Shown here: positions 9,372-20,636 of the stretch, one piece after another | Layout of the letters: every line of letters begins with the position of its first letter | Numbering within the stretch: position 1 is the stretch's first letter | Source of the DNA: Alphaproteobacteria bacterium | GTDB taxonomy: Bacteria; Pseudomonadota; Alphaproteobacteria; Micropepsales; Micropepsaceae | Length of the DNA stretch: 64,000 nt | Assembly: GCA_019247845.1 (NCBI GenBank) | Contig: JAFBAL010000035.1 | Span: 1 to 64,000 of the forward strand | Direction: 5' to 3' | Made by a program: the position numbers and the translations under genes | The notes under the pieces: generated by a model | What the model saw: the letters and a program-made list of their open reading frames with translations, nothing else | Databases searched by the model: none | What the model was told of the DNA's origin: nothing

Positions 9372-10634
9372 CTACACAACCTTGATCAAGATGTGCTTCT
9401 TCTTTCCAACCGAGAGTTTCAGCACGCCGTCGTTCAAATCCTGTTCGGTGACCACCGCCTTCACGTCGCTAACCGGCTTGTCGTTGAGGCGCAACCCGCC
9501 GCCTTCGATCTGTCGGCGCGCATCGCCGGCCGACGTCGTGAGCCCAGCCGCATGCGCGAGCGCGGTCACCGCCATGCCGGCGCCGAGCTTGTCGCGCGCG
9601 ATCTCGAAGGTCGGCAATCCCGCCGCGGCGCCGACGCCTTCCTCGAACGCCTTGCGCGAGGTCTCCGCCGCCGCGTCCGCCGCGTCGCGTCCGTGCAGGA
9701 TCGCGGTCGCTTCGGTCGCGAGGATCTTCTTCGCCTCGTTCAGCTCCGCGCCCTGGAGCGCCGCGAGCCGCGCGATCTCGGCCACGGGCAGGTCGGTGAA
9801 CAGCTTGAGGAAGCGACCGACGTCCTTGTCCTCGGTGTTGCGCCAGAACTGCCAGTAGTCGTAGGGGCTCACCTGGTCGGCATTCAGCCACACGGCGCCC
9901 GCGACCGTCTTGCCCATCTTCGCGCCCGAGGCGGTGGTGATCAGCGGCGTGGTCAGGCCGAAAAGCTGGACGTTCTCCATCCTGCGGCCGAGGTCGATGC
10001 CGCTCACCACGTTGCCCCACTGGTCCGAGCCCGACGACTGCAAGCGGCAGCCGTAACGCTTGTAGAGCTCGACGAAGTCGTAGGCCTGCATGATCGAGTA
10101 GTTGAACTCGAGGAACGACAGCGGCTGCTCGCGCTCGAGGCGCAGCTTCACGCTCTCCATCGTCATCATGCGGTTGACCGAGAAGTGCTTGCCCACCTCG
10201 CGCAGGAACGGGATGTATTCGAGCTTGTCGAGCCATTCGGCATTGTCGACCAGGATCGCGTCGGTCGGCCCGTCGCCGAACTTGAGCAGATGGCGCACGC
10301 CGGCGACGATGGCGTTCTTGTTGTCCTCGATCTTCTCCGGCGTGAGGAGAAGCCGGGTCTCGTCCTTGCCCGACGGGTCGCCGGCCTTGGTCGTCCCACC
10401 GCCCATGAGCAGGATCGGCCGGTGGCCCGCCTGCTGCAACCGGCGCAGGGTCATGAGCTGCACCAGGCTGCCCACGTGCAACGAGGGCGCGGTGCAGTCG
10501 AAGCCGATATAGGCGGTGACGCGCTCCTTGCCGAACAGGGCGTCGAGGTCCTCGGGCGCCGAGCAGTCGTAATAGGCGCCGCGCTCCACGAAGGTGCGGA
10601 GGAATTCGGAGCGGAACCTATGCGCGGCGGACAT
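9372..10634 (-). CDS. tyrS: Tyrosyl-tRNA synthetase
   Basis: Charges tRNA-Tyr with tyrosine in the cytoplasm. The 420-residue class I synthetase has the HIGH-type motif as HVGS (residues 53-56), the KMSKS-type loop as KMGKT (239-243), the tyrosine-site segment SGSDQWGN (201-208), and a C-terminal S4 RNA-binding domain (about 350-420, ending [10 protein letters not shown]). ATG 10634 ([12 protein letters not shown]) was chosen over an upstream in-frame ATG at 10730 because the latter would extend into anmK and match no family sequence. It is divergent from anmK with only 40 bases between start codons, so the promoters must overlap or one lies inside the other gene. Confidence 0.97.
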   Translation of the reverse strand: MSAAHRFRSEFLRTFVERGAYYDCSAPEDLDALFGKERVTAYIGFDCTAPSLHVGSLVQLMTLRRLQQAGHRPILLMGGGTTKAGDPSGKDETRLLLTPEKIEDNKNAIVAGVRHLLKFGDGPTDAILVDNAEWLDKLEYIPFLREVGKHFSVNRMMTMESVKLRLEREQPLSFLEFNYSIMQAYDFVELYKRYGCRLQSSGSDQWGNVVSGIDLGRRMENVQLFGLTTPLITTASGAKMGKTVAGAVWLNADQVSPYDYWQFWRNTEDKDVGRFLKLFTDLPVAEIARLAALQGAELNEAKKILATEATAILHGRDAADAAAETSRKAFEEGVGAAAGLPTFEIARDKLGAGMAVTALAHAAGLTTSAGDARRQIEGGGLRLNDKPVSDVKAVVTEQDLNDGVLKLSVGKKKHILIKVV

Positions 10635-10674
10635 GGTATAAGGACCTCGAAAACGGGCCGGGTGTGTAGCACGG

Positions 10675-11781
10675 ATGGCGGACGTCCTTAAAGTCATAGG
10701 CTTGATGAGCGGAACCTCGCTCGACGGCATCGACGCGGCGCTGGTGGAGACCGACGGCGAGGGCGTGGCCGTGCCCGGCGCGGCGTTGACGCGCGCTTAC
10801 GACCGCGAGACGCGGGCGGTGCTGCGCAAGGCGCTGGACGACGCGCGCGACGTGGCGGCGGGCCGGCCGGTGCCGCATTCCATCCGCGACGCCGAGCGGG
10901 TTCTGACCGAGGCGCATGCCGAAACCGTGCGCGCGCTGCTCAAGAAGGCGGGCCTGGCGCCGGGGCAGGTGGACCTGATCGGCTTCCACGGCCAGACCAT
11001 CCTGCACCGGCCGGGGGAGCGCTGGACGTGGCAGATCGGCGACGGCGCGCTTCTGGCCAAGCTCACCGGCATCGCGGTGGTGAACGATTTCCGCAGCGCC
11101 GACGTGAAGGCCGGCGGGCAGGGCGCGCCGTTGGTGCCGCTGTACCACGCTGCGCTGGTGCGCGAGGCCAAGGCGCTCAGCCCCCCCATCGCGATGATCA
11201 ATATCGGCGGCGTCGCCAACGTCACCTATGTCGGTCCCGACACGGTGCTCGCTTTCGACACCGGGCCCGGCAACGCGCCGATCGACGACTGGGCGCACCG
11301 CCACACCGGCAAGCCCGTCGATGAGAACGGCGAATTGGCGCGGCGCGGCAAGGTCTGCGACGAGACGCTGACAGACATGCTCGACCACGACTTCTTCAAT
11401 CGCGTGCCGCCGAAGTCGCTCGACCGCATGGATTTCACCACCGACGCGGTGGCGCATCTGTGCCCAGAGGACGGCGCGGCGACGCTGACCGCCTTCACCG
11501 CCGCCTCCATCGCCCGCGCCCGCGAACACTTTCCCGAACCCGCGACGACCTGGATCGTGATGGGCGGCGGCCGGCTGAACCCCAAGCTGATGGACGAGCT
11601 GCGCGCGCGCGTGAACGCGCCGGTGCTGTCGGCCGAGGATGCCGGCTGGCGCGGCGACTTCGTCGAGGCCGAAGCCTTCGCCTATCTGGCGGCGCGCTCG
11701 CGAAAAGGTTTGCCGCTCAGCCTGCCGACGACGACCGGCGTCGCAGAGCCTATGAGCGGCGGGCGGTTCCATAAGGCGTGA
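10675..11781 (+). CDS. anmK: Anhydro-N-acetylmuramic acid kinase
   Basis: Phosphorylates and opens 1,6-anhydro-MurNAc released during cell-wall turnover, giving MurNAc-6-phosphate for recycling. The 368-residue protein begins with the hallmark [15 protein letters not shown] near residue 9 and carries the ASKHA-fold segments [28 protein letters not shown] and [11 protein letters not shown]. Full length for the family. Divergent from tyrS; this tyrS-anmK adjacency is common in alphaproteobacteria. Confidence 0.96.
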   Translation: MADVLKVIGLMSGTSLDGIDAALVETDGEGVAVPGAALTRAYDRETRAVLRKALDDARDVAAGRPVPHSIRDAERVLTEAHAETVRALLKKAGLAPGQVDLIGFHGQTILHRPGERWTWQIGDGALLAKLTGIAVVNDFRSADVKAGGQGAPLVPLYHAALVREAKALSPPIAMINIGGVANVTYVGPDTVLAFDTGPGNAPIDDWAHRHTGKPVDENGELARRGKVCDETLTDMLDHDFFNRVPPKSLDRMDFTTDAVAHLCPEDGAATLTAFTAASIARAREHFPEPATTWIVMGGGRLNPKLMDELRARVNAPVLSAEDAGWRGDFVEAEAFAYLAARSRKGLPLSLPTTTGVAEPMSGGRFHKA

Positions 11782-11798
11782 GCTACGGCGGGTAGTGT

Positions 11799-11892
11799 TG
11801 TCATGGGCCCGCGAATGCGGTCCACCCGGCTGCCGTTTGCGCGACTCGTGCAAGGCATCACCTGGGTCCGCCGCATTCGCGGCGGATGACAT
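11799..11892. repeat. Long imperfect palindrome, interspersed-repeat type
   Basis: The left arm TGTCATGGGCCCGCGAATGC pairs with a right arm ending GCATTCGCGGCGGATGACA. The ends are TGTCAT and ATGACA, the core is CGCGAATGCGG/CCGCATTCGCG, and the inner arms are ACCCGG/CCTGGG. It fills the convergent gap between anmK and the TPR gene. Palindromes with TGTCAT/ATGACA ends and CGCGAATGCG-like cores are common dispersed repeats in alphaproteobacteria. Only one copy is visible here; it may also serve as a bidirectional terminator. Confidence 0.65.
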
Positions 11893-11902
11893 GATGATGG
11901 AC

Positions 11903-12841
11903 TTACGGCGCGACCTCTATCTCCGCCATCGCCACCGCGATATCGGGTGCGAGTTTCCTTGCCGCTTCGATATCGGCGCGGCCGTCCGCTTTGTCGCCGA
12001 GGCGCAGCTTCGTGATGCCGCGCGCGTAGAGCGTGCTCGGCGCTTTCGGATCGGCGCGCAGCGCCGCGTCGTAATCGGCCAGCGCGTCCTTGAACTCGCC
12101 GCGGCGCAGATGCACCAGCGCGCGGCTGTCGAGGCGGTTCGCGTTCCCGGGCGCGGCCGCCAGCGCCGCGTTGCAATCGGCGAGTGCTGTGTCGAGCTCG
12201 CGGCCCGCCACCGCGCGCACCCAGCAGCGCTCGTTGGCCGCGCCGCCGAGCTCTTCCTCCAGCACGTCGGTGGCCTTGAGCCCGTTTAGCGCGTCGTCGT
12301 AGCGGCGCAGGCGCAGCCAGATCGTGATGCGCAGCTCGGTCGAATAGGCGTCGTTGGGATCGAGATCGATGGAACGGTCGAGATCGGCCAGCGCCTCGGG
12401 CAGCTTGTCCATCGCCAGATAGATCGAGCCGCGCTGCAGGAACAGCGCCGACTGGCCCGGCCATTGCGCGATGGCCTTGGCATAGTTGTCGAGCGCCGCG
12501 TCGTATTCATGCGCCGCGCTCAGCACCAGCCCGCGATTGTTCCAGATCTGCCAGACGCCGGGCTGGAGCGCGACGGCCCGGTCGGCCTCGGCCCGCGCGT
12601 CGTCGAACTTGCCCTGCTGGGCTAGCGCGACGCCGAGCGCGGAATGCGCCGCCGCCGCGTGGCCGCCCGCCTGGTCGCCGTCGAGCACGGCGCGGCAGCT
12701 CTGCTCGCGCGTGGGCGCGGGCAGGGTGTGGTTGCGGCAGACCGAGAAGGAGGGGTGGCTGACGACCTGGGCCTGCTGCGGCAACGGCGCCTGCGCCGTC
12801 AGCAGGGCGGCGCATGCGAGAGCTGCGCCGTGCCGCTTCAT
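11903..12841 (-). CDS. Secreted or periplasmic TPR-repeat protein
   Basis: The 312-residue protein has a signal-peptide-like N-terminus (MKRHGAALACAALLTAQAPL) and then about six tetratricopeptide repeats, for example SALGVALAQQGKFDDARAEA, NRGLVLSAAHEYDAALDNYA and RGSIYLAMDKLPEALADLDR. TPR arrays bind partner proteins; the partner is unknown. The ATG 12841 overlaps the stop of the upstream alpha/beta hydrolase gene by four bases, so the pair is translationally coupled. Cysteines at about 34, 45 and 196 may form disulfides after export. Confidence 0.85.
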   Translation of the reverse strand: MKRHGAALACAALLTAQAPLPQQAQVVSHPSFSVCRNHTLPAPTREQSCRAVLDGDQAGGHAAAAHSALGVALAQQGKFDDARAEADRAVALQPGVWQIWNNRGLVLSAAHEYDAALDNYAKAIAQWPGQSALFLQRGSIYLAMDKLPEALADLDRSIDLDPNDAYSTELRITIWLRLRRYDDALNGLKATDVLEEELGGAANERCWVRAVAGRELDTALADCNAALAAAPGNANRLDSRALVHLRRGEFKDALADYDAALRADPKAPSTLYARGITKLRLGDKADGRADIEAARKLAPDIAVAMAEIEVAP

Positions 12842-13494
12842 CGCCCTGTCCGTGGAGAGCTCATCACCCGGGAGACGTATTCCTTCACCACCTCGACAAC
12901 CTCGGCCTCGTGCTTGTCGAAGAAGTGGTTGGCGCCGTCGATCTTGTTGTAGGTGATCTTGATGCCCTTCTGCGCGGTCAGCCTGTCGACCAGCTTCTGC
13001 ACGTCGACCTCGGGCACGACCTGGTCCTTGGTGCCGTGCACGATCAGGCCCGAAGCCGGGCAAGGCGCCAGGAACGCGAAGTCGTACATGCTGGCCGGAG
13101 GGGCGATGGAGACGAAGCCGGTTATCTCGGGCCGCCGCATCAAAAGCTGCATGCCGATCCAGGCGCCGAACGAGATGCCCGCGACCCAGACATGCGACGG
13201 GTTGGGATAGAGCGTGTTCATCCAGTCCAGGATCGCGGCGGCGTCGGATAATTCGCCCGCGCCGCTGTCGAAGGTGCCCTGGCTGCGCCCGACGCCGCGG
13301 AAGTTGAAGCGCACCGTCGTGCAGCCCAGCCCGTGGAACATGTGGAACAGGTCGTAGACCAGCGGGTTGTTCATCGTGCCGCCGAACTGCGGATGCGGGT
13401 GCAGCACCAGCGCCATGGGCGCGCCGGCCGTCTTCTGGCGCTGATAGCGGGCTTCGATGCGGCCCGCGGGGCCTGGCAGGATGATGTCAGGCAT
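12838..13494 (-). CDS. Alpha/beta hydrolase (COG2945-like)
   Basis: Cytoplasmic hydrolase with no signal peptide; 218 residues. The catalytic triad is visible: nucleophile S108 in GISFGAW, D157 in HGTKDQVVP and H190 in GANHFF. The oxyanion-hole region is LHPHPQFGGTMNN (31-43). This belongs to the COG2945-type serine hydrolases, whose natural substrates are mostly unknown. It starts 199 bases from the divergent iscR gene and is coupled to the TPR gene downstream. Confidence 0.9.
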   Translation of the reverse strand: MPDIILPGPAGRIEARYQRQKTAGAPMALVLHPHPQFGGTMNNPLVYDLFHMFHGLGCTTVRFNFRGVGRSQGTFDSGAGELSDAAAILDWMNTLYPNPSHVWVAGISFGAWIGMQLLMRRPEITGFVSIAPPASMYDFAFLAPCPASGLIVHGTKDQVVPEVDVQKLVDRLTAQKGIKITYNKIDGANHFFDKHEAEVVEVVKEYVSRVMSSPRTGR

Positions 13495-13577
13495 GAGCGC
13501 TCTGCTCAGGTTTGGCCAAGGAGATTAAACCGATTGATTTCAGGCACTTAGAGTGTCTTTGGATCATTTCCAGCTCA

Positions 13578-13610
13578 ATACTTGACCATGGTACTCGGGA
13601 AAATTATATC
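13578..13610 (+). promoter_or_regulatory. suf operon promoter with overlapping IscR type-1 site
   Basis: TTGACC (13582-13587) and TATATC (13605-13610) are separated by 17 bases, a good sigma-70 promoter. The sequence ATACTTGACC-N5-ACTCGGGAAA (13578-13602) closely resembles the E. coli iscR type-1 IscR site (TTGACC...ACTCGGGAA). It covers the -35 and spacer, so holo-IscR should block polymerase when Fe-S clusters are plentiful. Binding is inferred. Confidence 0.8.
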
Positions 13611-13693
13611 CGGCTGAAGGATTCTTGCGCGGGTTCAAGCTTTTACACCAGAGCCCCCCGCAGGACGCAAGGAAAACGCGCCAAGGGACCGAT

Positions 13694-14161
13694 ATGCGAT
13701 TGAGCACAAAGGGACGCTATGCGGTGATGGCGATGGCCGACCTGGCGGCGCATGAAGAGGGCGCCCGCCCCGTGTCGCTGGCAGACATCGCCCAACGCCA
13801 GGAGATCTCGCTCTCCTATCTCGAGCAGCTTTTCGCCAAGCTCCGCCGCGGCGGGCTGGTCAGAAGCGTGCGGGGGCCGGGCGGCGGCTACCGGCTGAGC
13901 CGGCCGTCGGGCGAGATCCGCGTCGCCGACATCATCGTCGCGGTCGACGAGCCGATCACAGCCACGCGCTGCCGCGCCGGATCGCCCAAGGGCTGCACCG
14001 CCTCGGGCCAGCGCTGCGTCACCCACGACCTTTGGGAAGAGCTCGGCCGCCAGATCCACGTCTTCCTGTCGTCGGTGTCGCTGGGCGACGTGGTCGAGAA
14101 GCGCGTGCTCGGCCGCGCGCATCCCTGCGAGAGGCAGGGCGAAAGACAGGCCGCCGCCTGA
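13694..14161 (+). CDS. iscR: Fe-S cluster-sensing Rrf2-family repressor IscR
   Basis: This transcription factor senses [2Fe-2S] status and controls the suf operon. The 155-residue protein has an N-terminal winged helix ([18 protein letters not shown]...) and cluster ligands C93, C101 and C108 with H111, equivalent to C92/C98/C104/H107 of E. coli IscR, although the first spacing is two residues longer. ATG 13694 was chosen because it gives the canonical Rrf2 start [10 protein letters not shown]. It leads the suf operon and has a matching site in its own promoter; its stop overlaps the next start by one base. Confidence 0.95.
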   Translation: MRLSTKGRYAVMAMADLAAHEEGARPVSLADIAQRQEISLSYLEQLFAKLRRGGLVRSVRGPGGGYRLSRPSGEIRVADIIVAVDEPITATRCRAGSPKGCTASGQRCVTHDLWEELGRQIHVFLSSVSLGDVVEKRVLGRAHPCERQGERQAAA

Positions 14162-15272
14162 TGCATTACCTCGATCACAACGCCTCGTCGCCGCTTCGCC
14201 CGCAAGCCCGGGCCGCGATGGAGCGCGCCTTTTCGGTTGGCGGCAACCCATCCTCCGTTCACGGAGCAGGCCGCGCGGCGCGCCGCCTCGTCGAGGAGGC
14301 GCGCGAGCAGGTCGCGAGCCTGATGGGCGTCTCTGCCTCGAGCGTGATCTTCACCGGCGGCGGCACCGAAGCCAACGCCCTGGCCCTGCGCGGCGCCATC
14401 GACGGCGCGCTGGAGGCGGGCGAGCGCATCACGCGGCTGTTCGTCTCGAGCGTCGAGCACCACAGCGTGCTCAAGACCGCAGCGGCGCTCGCCGAGCGCG
14501 TGCCCGGCCTGCGGCTCGAAACCATCCCGGTGACGGCGGACGGCATCATCGATCTCGCCGCCACGAGCTTGAACGAAGGCAAGGGCCGCGCGCTGATCGC
14601 GGTCCAGGCCGCGAACAACGAGACCGGCGTGATCCAGCCGATAGACGTTGTCGCCCGCACGATCGGGCCACTGGATGGTATCGACGGCGCTGGGCGTCTT
14701 CTTTTCGCCGATGCCGTGCAGAAGCCCGGCTGCTATCCCAACGCATCGTATGTTTCGCTCTCGGCGCACAAGATCGGTGGGCCGCAAGGCGTCGGCGCCT
14801 TGATCGTCAAGGACGACGCGCCCTTCGCGGCCCAGCTTCTGGGCGGCGGGCAGGAGCGGGGCCTTCGCGCCGGCACCGAGAACGTCGCGGGCATCGCGGG
14901 CTTCGGCGCCGCCGCTGCCGCCTGGAGCGCGATGCAGCCCACGCTGCGCGACCGTTTCGAGCGGGGCTTGAACGGCGTCGTGTTCGGCAGGAACGCGCCA
15001 CGGTTGCCCAACACCTCGTGTTTCGCATTGCCGGGTATCGCGGCCGAAAACGCGCTGATGGCGCTCGATCTCGATGGCGTGATGGTGAGCTCGGGCGCGG
15101 CGTGCTCGTCCGGCAAGGTCAAGCAGTCGCATGTGCTGGCCGCGATGGGCGTTCCCGACGATCTCGCGCGCTGTGCCTTGCGCGTAAGCTTCGGCTGGAA
15201 TTCCAGCGAAGACGACGTCGATGCGGCGCTCGCCGCCATTGCGCGCCTCGTCGCCCGGCGGGAGGCCGCATA

Positions 15273-15273
<1 letters not shown>
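14161..15273 (+). CDS. Cysteine desulfurase, NifS/IscS-like (class I)
   Basis: This PLP enzyme takes sulfur from cysteine as a persulfide for Fe-S assembly. The 370-residue protein has the PLP lysine K204 in SAHKIGG and the catalytic cysteine C315 in the flexible loop [11 protein letters not shown], typical of the IscS/NifS class. It differs from the class II SufS encoded five genes later. It starts one base into the iscR stop codon. Two desulfurases in one suf operon are common in alphaproteobacteria; how labour is divided is not known. Confidence 0.93.
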
Positions 15274-16717
<1,444 letters not shown>

Positions 16718-16721
<4 letters not shown>

Positions 16722-17203
16722 AGGAAGTCGTCAACACCGCCGACATCGCGCTCGACAGCCACCGCCATGGCGAGCGTTTCGCCGCGCAGACGGGCGAGAT
16801 CGGCCTGGCGCTGGGGCTCAACACGCTCGGCTGCATGCTGCACATCGTGCAGCCCGGCAAGATGTCGGGTCCCTATCATCGCCATCACGGCTGCGACGAG
16901 ATGTTCTACATCATCGCGGGCGAGGGCGAATATCGCATCGGCGAGAAGCGCATCGCGGTCAAGGCGGGCGATTGCCTGGGCGCACCCGCTGGCGGCGAAG
17001 CGCATCAGCTTCTCAACACCGGCACCGGCCCGCTGCGCTATCTCGGTCTGTCGAACAACCCGGCGGCCGATCTCGTCGAATATCCGGACTCGGGAAAGAT
17101 CAGCATGCGCGTCGGCGCCAAGGGCGTCATGTACGACAGCGCGACCTACACGGCGCGCGGCCGCCTGACGCCGGCGGACTATTGGGATGGCGAAGATGCT
17201 TGA
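16718..17203 (+). CDS. Cupin-domain protein inside the suf operon
   Basis: The 161-residue protein has a central cupin_2 barrel. The metal-binding motif is visible as [20 protein letters not shown] (cupin motif 1, with three histidines and a glutamate) and [11 protein letters not shown] (motif 2). Possible roles include metal or small-molecule binding, but no substrate can be named. Its start overlaps the sufB stop by four bases and its end abuts or overlaps sufC, so it is a true operon member. A cupin between sufB and sufC is not part of the textbook Suf set. Confidence 0.88.
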
Positions 17204-17945
17204 GATCAGAAACCTGCACGCCGCCGTCGACGGCAAGGAGATCCTCAAAGGCCTCAGCCTTACCGTGAACGCGGGCGAGGTGCATGCGATCATGGGGCCG
17301 AACGGCTCGGGCAAGTCGACCTTGTCGTACGTGCTCGCAGGCCGTGCCGGTTACGAGATCACGTCGGGCGCGATCGTCTACAACGGCGAGGACCTGAACG
17401 CGCTGCCGCCCGAGGCCCGCGCCGCCAAGGGCGTGTTCCTGGCGATGCAGTATCCGGTCGAGATCCCGGGCGTCACAACGCTCACCTTCCTGAAGACCGC
17501 ATTGAACGCGCAGCGCCGCGCCCGCGGCGAGAAAGAGCTGGACGCGATGAGCGTGCTCAAGCTCGTCCGCACGAAAGCCTCCGCGCTGCGCGTCTCGGAA
17601 GAGATGCTGAAGCGCGCGCTGAACGTCGGCTTCTCGGGCGGCGAGAAGAAGCGGCTGGAGATCCTGCAGATGTCCTTGTTCGAGCCGTCGCTCGCGGTGC
17701 TCGATGAAACGGACTCGGGTCTCGACATCGACGCGCTGCGCCTGGTCGCGGAAGGGGTGAATGCGCTGCGCTCGCCCGACCGCGCGATGCTGGTGATCAC
17801 GCACTACCAGCGCCTGCTCGACTACATCGTGCCGGACAAGATTCACGTGCTGTCCGCTGGGCGCATCGTCAAGGAAGGCGGCAAGGAGCTGGCGCTGGAG
17901 CTCGAGGCCAAGGGCTATGAGCAGATCGTGAAGGACGCGGCATGA
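17196..17945 (+). CDS. sufC: Fe-S assembly ATPase SufC
   Basis: Soluble ABC-type ATPase that drives the SufBC2D scaffold. The 249 residues (E. coli 248) include Walker A GPNGSGKST, signature FSGGEKKRLEI, and Walker B LAVLDETDSGLDID. ATG 17196 gives the usual N-terminus [13 protein letters not shown]; an in-frame ATG at 17187 would add three residues. The gene overlaps the cupin gene by eight bases and its stop overlaps the sufD start (ATGA). Confidence 0.96.
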   Translation: MLEIRNLHAAVDGKEILKGLSLTVNAGEVHAIMGPNGSGKSTLSYVLAGRAGYEITSGAIVYNGEDLNALPPEARAAKGVFLAMQYPVEIPGVTTLTFLKTALNAQRRARGEKELDAMSVLKLVRTKASALRVSEEMLKRALNVGFSGGEKKRLEILQMSLFEPSLAVLDETDSGLDIDALRLVAEGVNALRSPDRAMLVITHYQRLLDYIVPDKIHVLSAGRIVKEGGKELALELEAKGYEQIVKDAA

Positions 17946-18958
17946 ACGCGCCCGGCGCCGCCGAAGACTTTCGCGCGAAGGGCGTGCCGCACCGGCGCGT
18001 CGAGGCGTGGAAGTACACCGACCTGAAGTCGGCGGTCGACGTCGAGCAGGTCGCCTCGGCAACCGCGGCGCAATGGACGCTCGAAAGCGAGGGCGCCGAA
18101 CCGATCGATTTCCACGACGGCGGCTTTGCAGGCGCGATGGGCGAAGCATCGATGGCCTTCGCCGAAGCCGGCTTCGGATTGCGCGTCGCCAAGGCCGGCA
18201 AGGTGCGCGTGAACTTCGCCACGCCCGGACAGGCGCGCGTGCGCCTGGTCGTCGAGCCCGGCGCCGTGCTGGAATATATCGAGACCGCGGAAGGCGACGG
18301 CTTCCAGAACATCGGGCTCGACGTCAGCATCGGCGAGGGTGCGGCGTTCACCCATGTCCGCATCGCGCGCGAGGGCCGGGGCGTGCGCATCGAAGACGTG
18401 AACGCGACCGTCGCGGCACGCGGCACCTATCGCCTGCAAGCCGCGCATTTCGGCTCCGAGCTGTCGCGGCTGGAGCTCAAGATCGCGCTGAACGGCGAGA
18501 GCGCCGCGGCGCATCTCTCCGGCGTCAGCGTGCTCGACGCGCGCCATGCCGACATCACCACGCATATCGTCCACGCCCATGGCGACACCGAGAGCACGCA
18601 GCTCTTCAAGCACGTCGCGGCCGGCCGGGCGCGCGCGGTCTATCAGGGCCGGATCACCGTCGCGGAAGGCGCCGATGGATCGGACAGCCGCCAGACTGCC
18701 AAGGCGCTGCTGCTCGACGAGCGCGCGGAGGCCGATCTCAAGCCAGAGCTCGAAATCTTCGCCGACGACGTCAAATGCGCCCATGGCGCCGCGGTCGACG
18801 ATCTCGACGCGGATTCGCTGTTCTATCTGCGCGCCCGCGGCATTCCCGACGACGAGGCGCGGGGCCTTTTGATCCGCGCCTTCCTGGGCGAAGCCTTCGA
18901 CGGCGCGAGCGACGAGACGCGCGCGCTGCTCTGGGCCCCGGTCGAGGAGGCGCTATGA
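17942..18958 (+). CDS. sufD: Fe-S scaffold protein SufD
   Basis: Partner of SufB in the SufBC2D complex, important for iron acquisition by the scaffold. The 338-residue protein has the N-terminal RRVEAWKYTDLK segment and the beta-helix core ending in KCAHGAAVDDLDADSLFYLR with the terminal EARGLLIRAFLGEAFD helix. It is shorter than E. coli SufD (423), as is common in alphaproteobacteria. Four-base overlaps with both neighbours show translational coupling. Confidence 0.94.
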   Translation: MNAPGAAEDFRAKGVPHRRVEAWKYTDLKSAVDVEQVASATAAQWTLESEGAEPIDFHDGGFAGAMGEASMAFAEAGFGLRVAKAGKVRVNFATPGQARVRLVVEPGAVLEYIETAEGDGFQNIGLDVSIGEGAAFTHVRIAREGRGVRIEDVNATVAARGTYRLQAAHFGSELSRLELKIALNGESAAAHLSGVSVLDARHADITTHIVHAHGDTESTQLFKHVAAGRARAVYQGRITVAEGADGSDSRQTAKALLLDERAEADLKPELEIFADDVKCAHGAAVDDLDADSLFYLRARGIPDDEARGLLIRAFLGEAFDGASDETRALLWAPVEEAL

Positions 18959-20193
18959 ACGCGCCGCTCAAGACGGTTTTCGACGTCGCGGCCGCCCGCG
19001 CGGATTTCGAGATCCTGTCGCGCGAGGTTTACGGCAAGACGCTCGTCTATCTCGACAATGCCGCTTCGGCGCAGAAGCCGCGCCAGGTGCTGGACGCGAT
19101 GCGCGACTTCGCCGCGAGCGAATATGCCAACGTCCATCGCGGCGTGCATTTCCTCTCCGCCGCCTCGACCGAGCGCTACGAGGCCGCGCGCGAGACCGTG
19201 CGGCGCTTCCTCAATGCTCGGCACGCGGACGAGATCGTCTTCACCAAGGGCGGGACCGAGGCGATCAACCTGGTGTCCTATTCCTGGGCCGCGCCCCGCA
19301 TCCAGCCGGGCGACGAGATCGTCCTCTCCGTGATGGAGCACCACTCCAACATCGTGCCGTGGCATTTCCTGCGCGAGCGGCAAGGCGCGGTGTTGCGCTG
19401 GGTCGACGTCGGAGACGACGGCTCCCTGGACGCGGACGCGGTCGATGCCGCCATAGGGCCGAAGACGAAGCTGGTCGCCGTGTCGCATATGTCGAACGTG
19501 CTGGGCACCGTGTCGCCGCTGAGGGAGATCGTGGCGCGCGCGCATGCGAAAGGCGCGGCCGTGCTTGCCGACGGCTGCCAAGGCGCGGTGCACGCGGTCG
19601 TCGACGTGCGCGACCTGGACGTCGATTTCTATTGCATCACCGGCCACAAACTTTACGGCCCCACGGGCATCGGCGCGCTCTATGCCAAGCGCGCGCATCT
19701 GAAAGCCATGCGCCCGTTCAACGGCGGCGGCGAGATGATCCGCGAAGTCGGCCGCGACATGGTCACTTACGCCGATCCGCCGGCACGCTTCGAAGCCGGC
19801 ACGCCCGCGATCATCGAGAGCGCGGGGCTGGCGGCGGCGATCGATTATCTGTCGTCATTCGATCGCGCGGCGGTCGCGGCGCATGAGCACGACCTCTATG
19901 CCTATGCCCGCGAGCGGGCGCGCGAATTCAACTGGCTGCGGGTCGTGGGCGATGCGCCGGGCAAGGGCGCGATCCTTTCCTTCGAGACCGAGGGCATGCA
20001 TGCGCACGACCTCGCCACCATCCTCGACCGCGAGGGCGTGGCGGTGCGCGCCGGACATCACTGCGCGCAGCCTTTGATGGAGCGCTTCGGCACCGCGTCG
20101 ACGACGCGCGCGTCCTTCGCGCTCTACAACACGCGCGCCGAGGTGGACGTGTTGATCGACGCGCTCGCCAAGGCGCGCAAGATACTGGGTTGA
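18955..20193 (+). CDS. sufS: Cysteine desulfurase SufS (class II)
   Basis: PLP-dependent desulfurase that hands persulfide sulfur to SufU. The 412-residue protein has the PLP lysine K232 in TGHKLYGPTG and the catalytic cysteine C370 in RAGHHCAQPLM, the class II arrangement. The start ATG 18955 overlaps the sufD stop. It is followed immediately by sufU, its usual acceptor. Confidence 0.96.
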   Translation: MNAPLKTVFDVAAARADFEILSREVYGKTLVYLDNAASAQKPRQVLDAMRDFAASEYANVHRGVHFLSAASTERYEAARETVRRFLNARHADEIVFTKGGTEAINLVSYSWAAPRIQPGDEIVLSVMEHHSNIVPWHFLRERQGAVLRWVDVGDDGSLDADAVDAAIGPKTKLVAVSHMSNVLGTVSPLREIVARAHAKGAAVLADGCQGAVHAVVDVRDLDVDFYCITGHKLYGPTGIGALYAKRAHLKAMRPFNGGGEMIREVGRDMVTYADPPARFEAGTPAIIESAGLAAAIDYLSSFDRAAVAAHEHDLYAYARERAREFNWLRVVGDAPGKGAILSFETEGMHAHDLATILDREGVAVRAGHHCAQPLMERFGTASTTRASFALYNTRAEVDVLIDALAKARKILG

Positions 20194-20198
20194 GCACG

Positions 20199-20636
20199 AT
20201 GGACGACAGCCTGCGCGAGCTATACCAGGACGTGATCCTCGATCACTCGCGTCACCCGCGCCATTTCGGGGTGGTGGAGGGCGCGACGCACAAGGGCGAG
20301 GGCCACAACCCGCTCTGCGGCGACCGGGTGAACGTCACCATGGCGCTCGACGGCGAGGGCCGCATCGCCGACATCAAGTTCGAGGGCAAGGGCTGCGCGA
20401 TCAGCCAGGCCAGCGCTTCGCTGATGACCGAGATGCTGCAGGGCCGTAGCGTCGAGGACGCCGAGAAGCTGATGGGCGGGTTCCTGCATCTGGTGAAGGG
20501 CGAAGAGACCGAGCTCGCCGGCGACGACCGCGAGCGGCTCGAGGTGATGGCCGGCGTCTCGGCCTTTCCGATGCGCGTCAAATGCGCGACGCTCGCCTGG
20601 CATACGATGAAGTCGGCGCTGGAGGGCGGCTCATGA
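20199..20636 (+). CDS. sufU: Sulfur-transfer protein SufU
   Basis: SufU accepts persulfide sulfur from SufS in a zinc-dependent exchange. The 145-residue protein carries C40 and D42 (NPLCGDRV), C66 (GKGCAIS) and C129 (RVKCATL), the zinc ligands and acceptor set of the SufU branch. The longer spacing before the third cysteine separates it from IscU. ATG 20199 gives the family N-terminus MDDSLRELYQDVILDH; a TTG at 20190 overlapping the sufS stop is an alternative three codons upstream. Confidence 0.92.
   Translation: MDDSLRELYQDVILDHSRHPRHFGVVEGATHKGEGHNPLCGDRVNVTMALDGEGRIADIKFEGKGCAISQASASLMTEMLQGRSVEDAEKLMGGFLHLVKGEETELAGDDRERLEVMAGVSAFPMRVKCATLAWHTMKSALEGGS

Noticed and set aside
13512-13703. 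63-codon plus-strand frame in the iscR upstream region
   Set aside because: It covers the promoter and IscR site and overlaps the iscR start; no homology or ribosome site.
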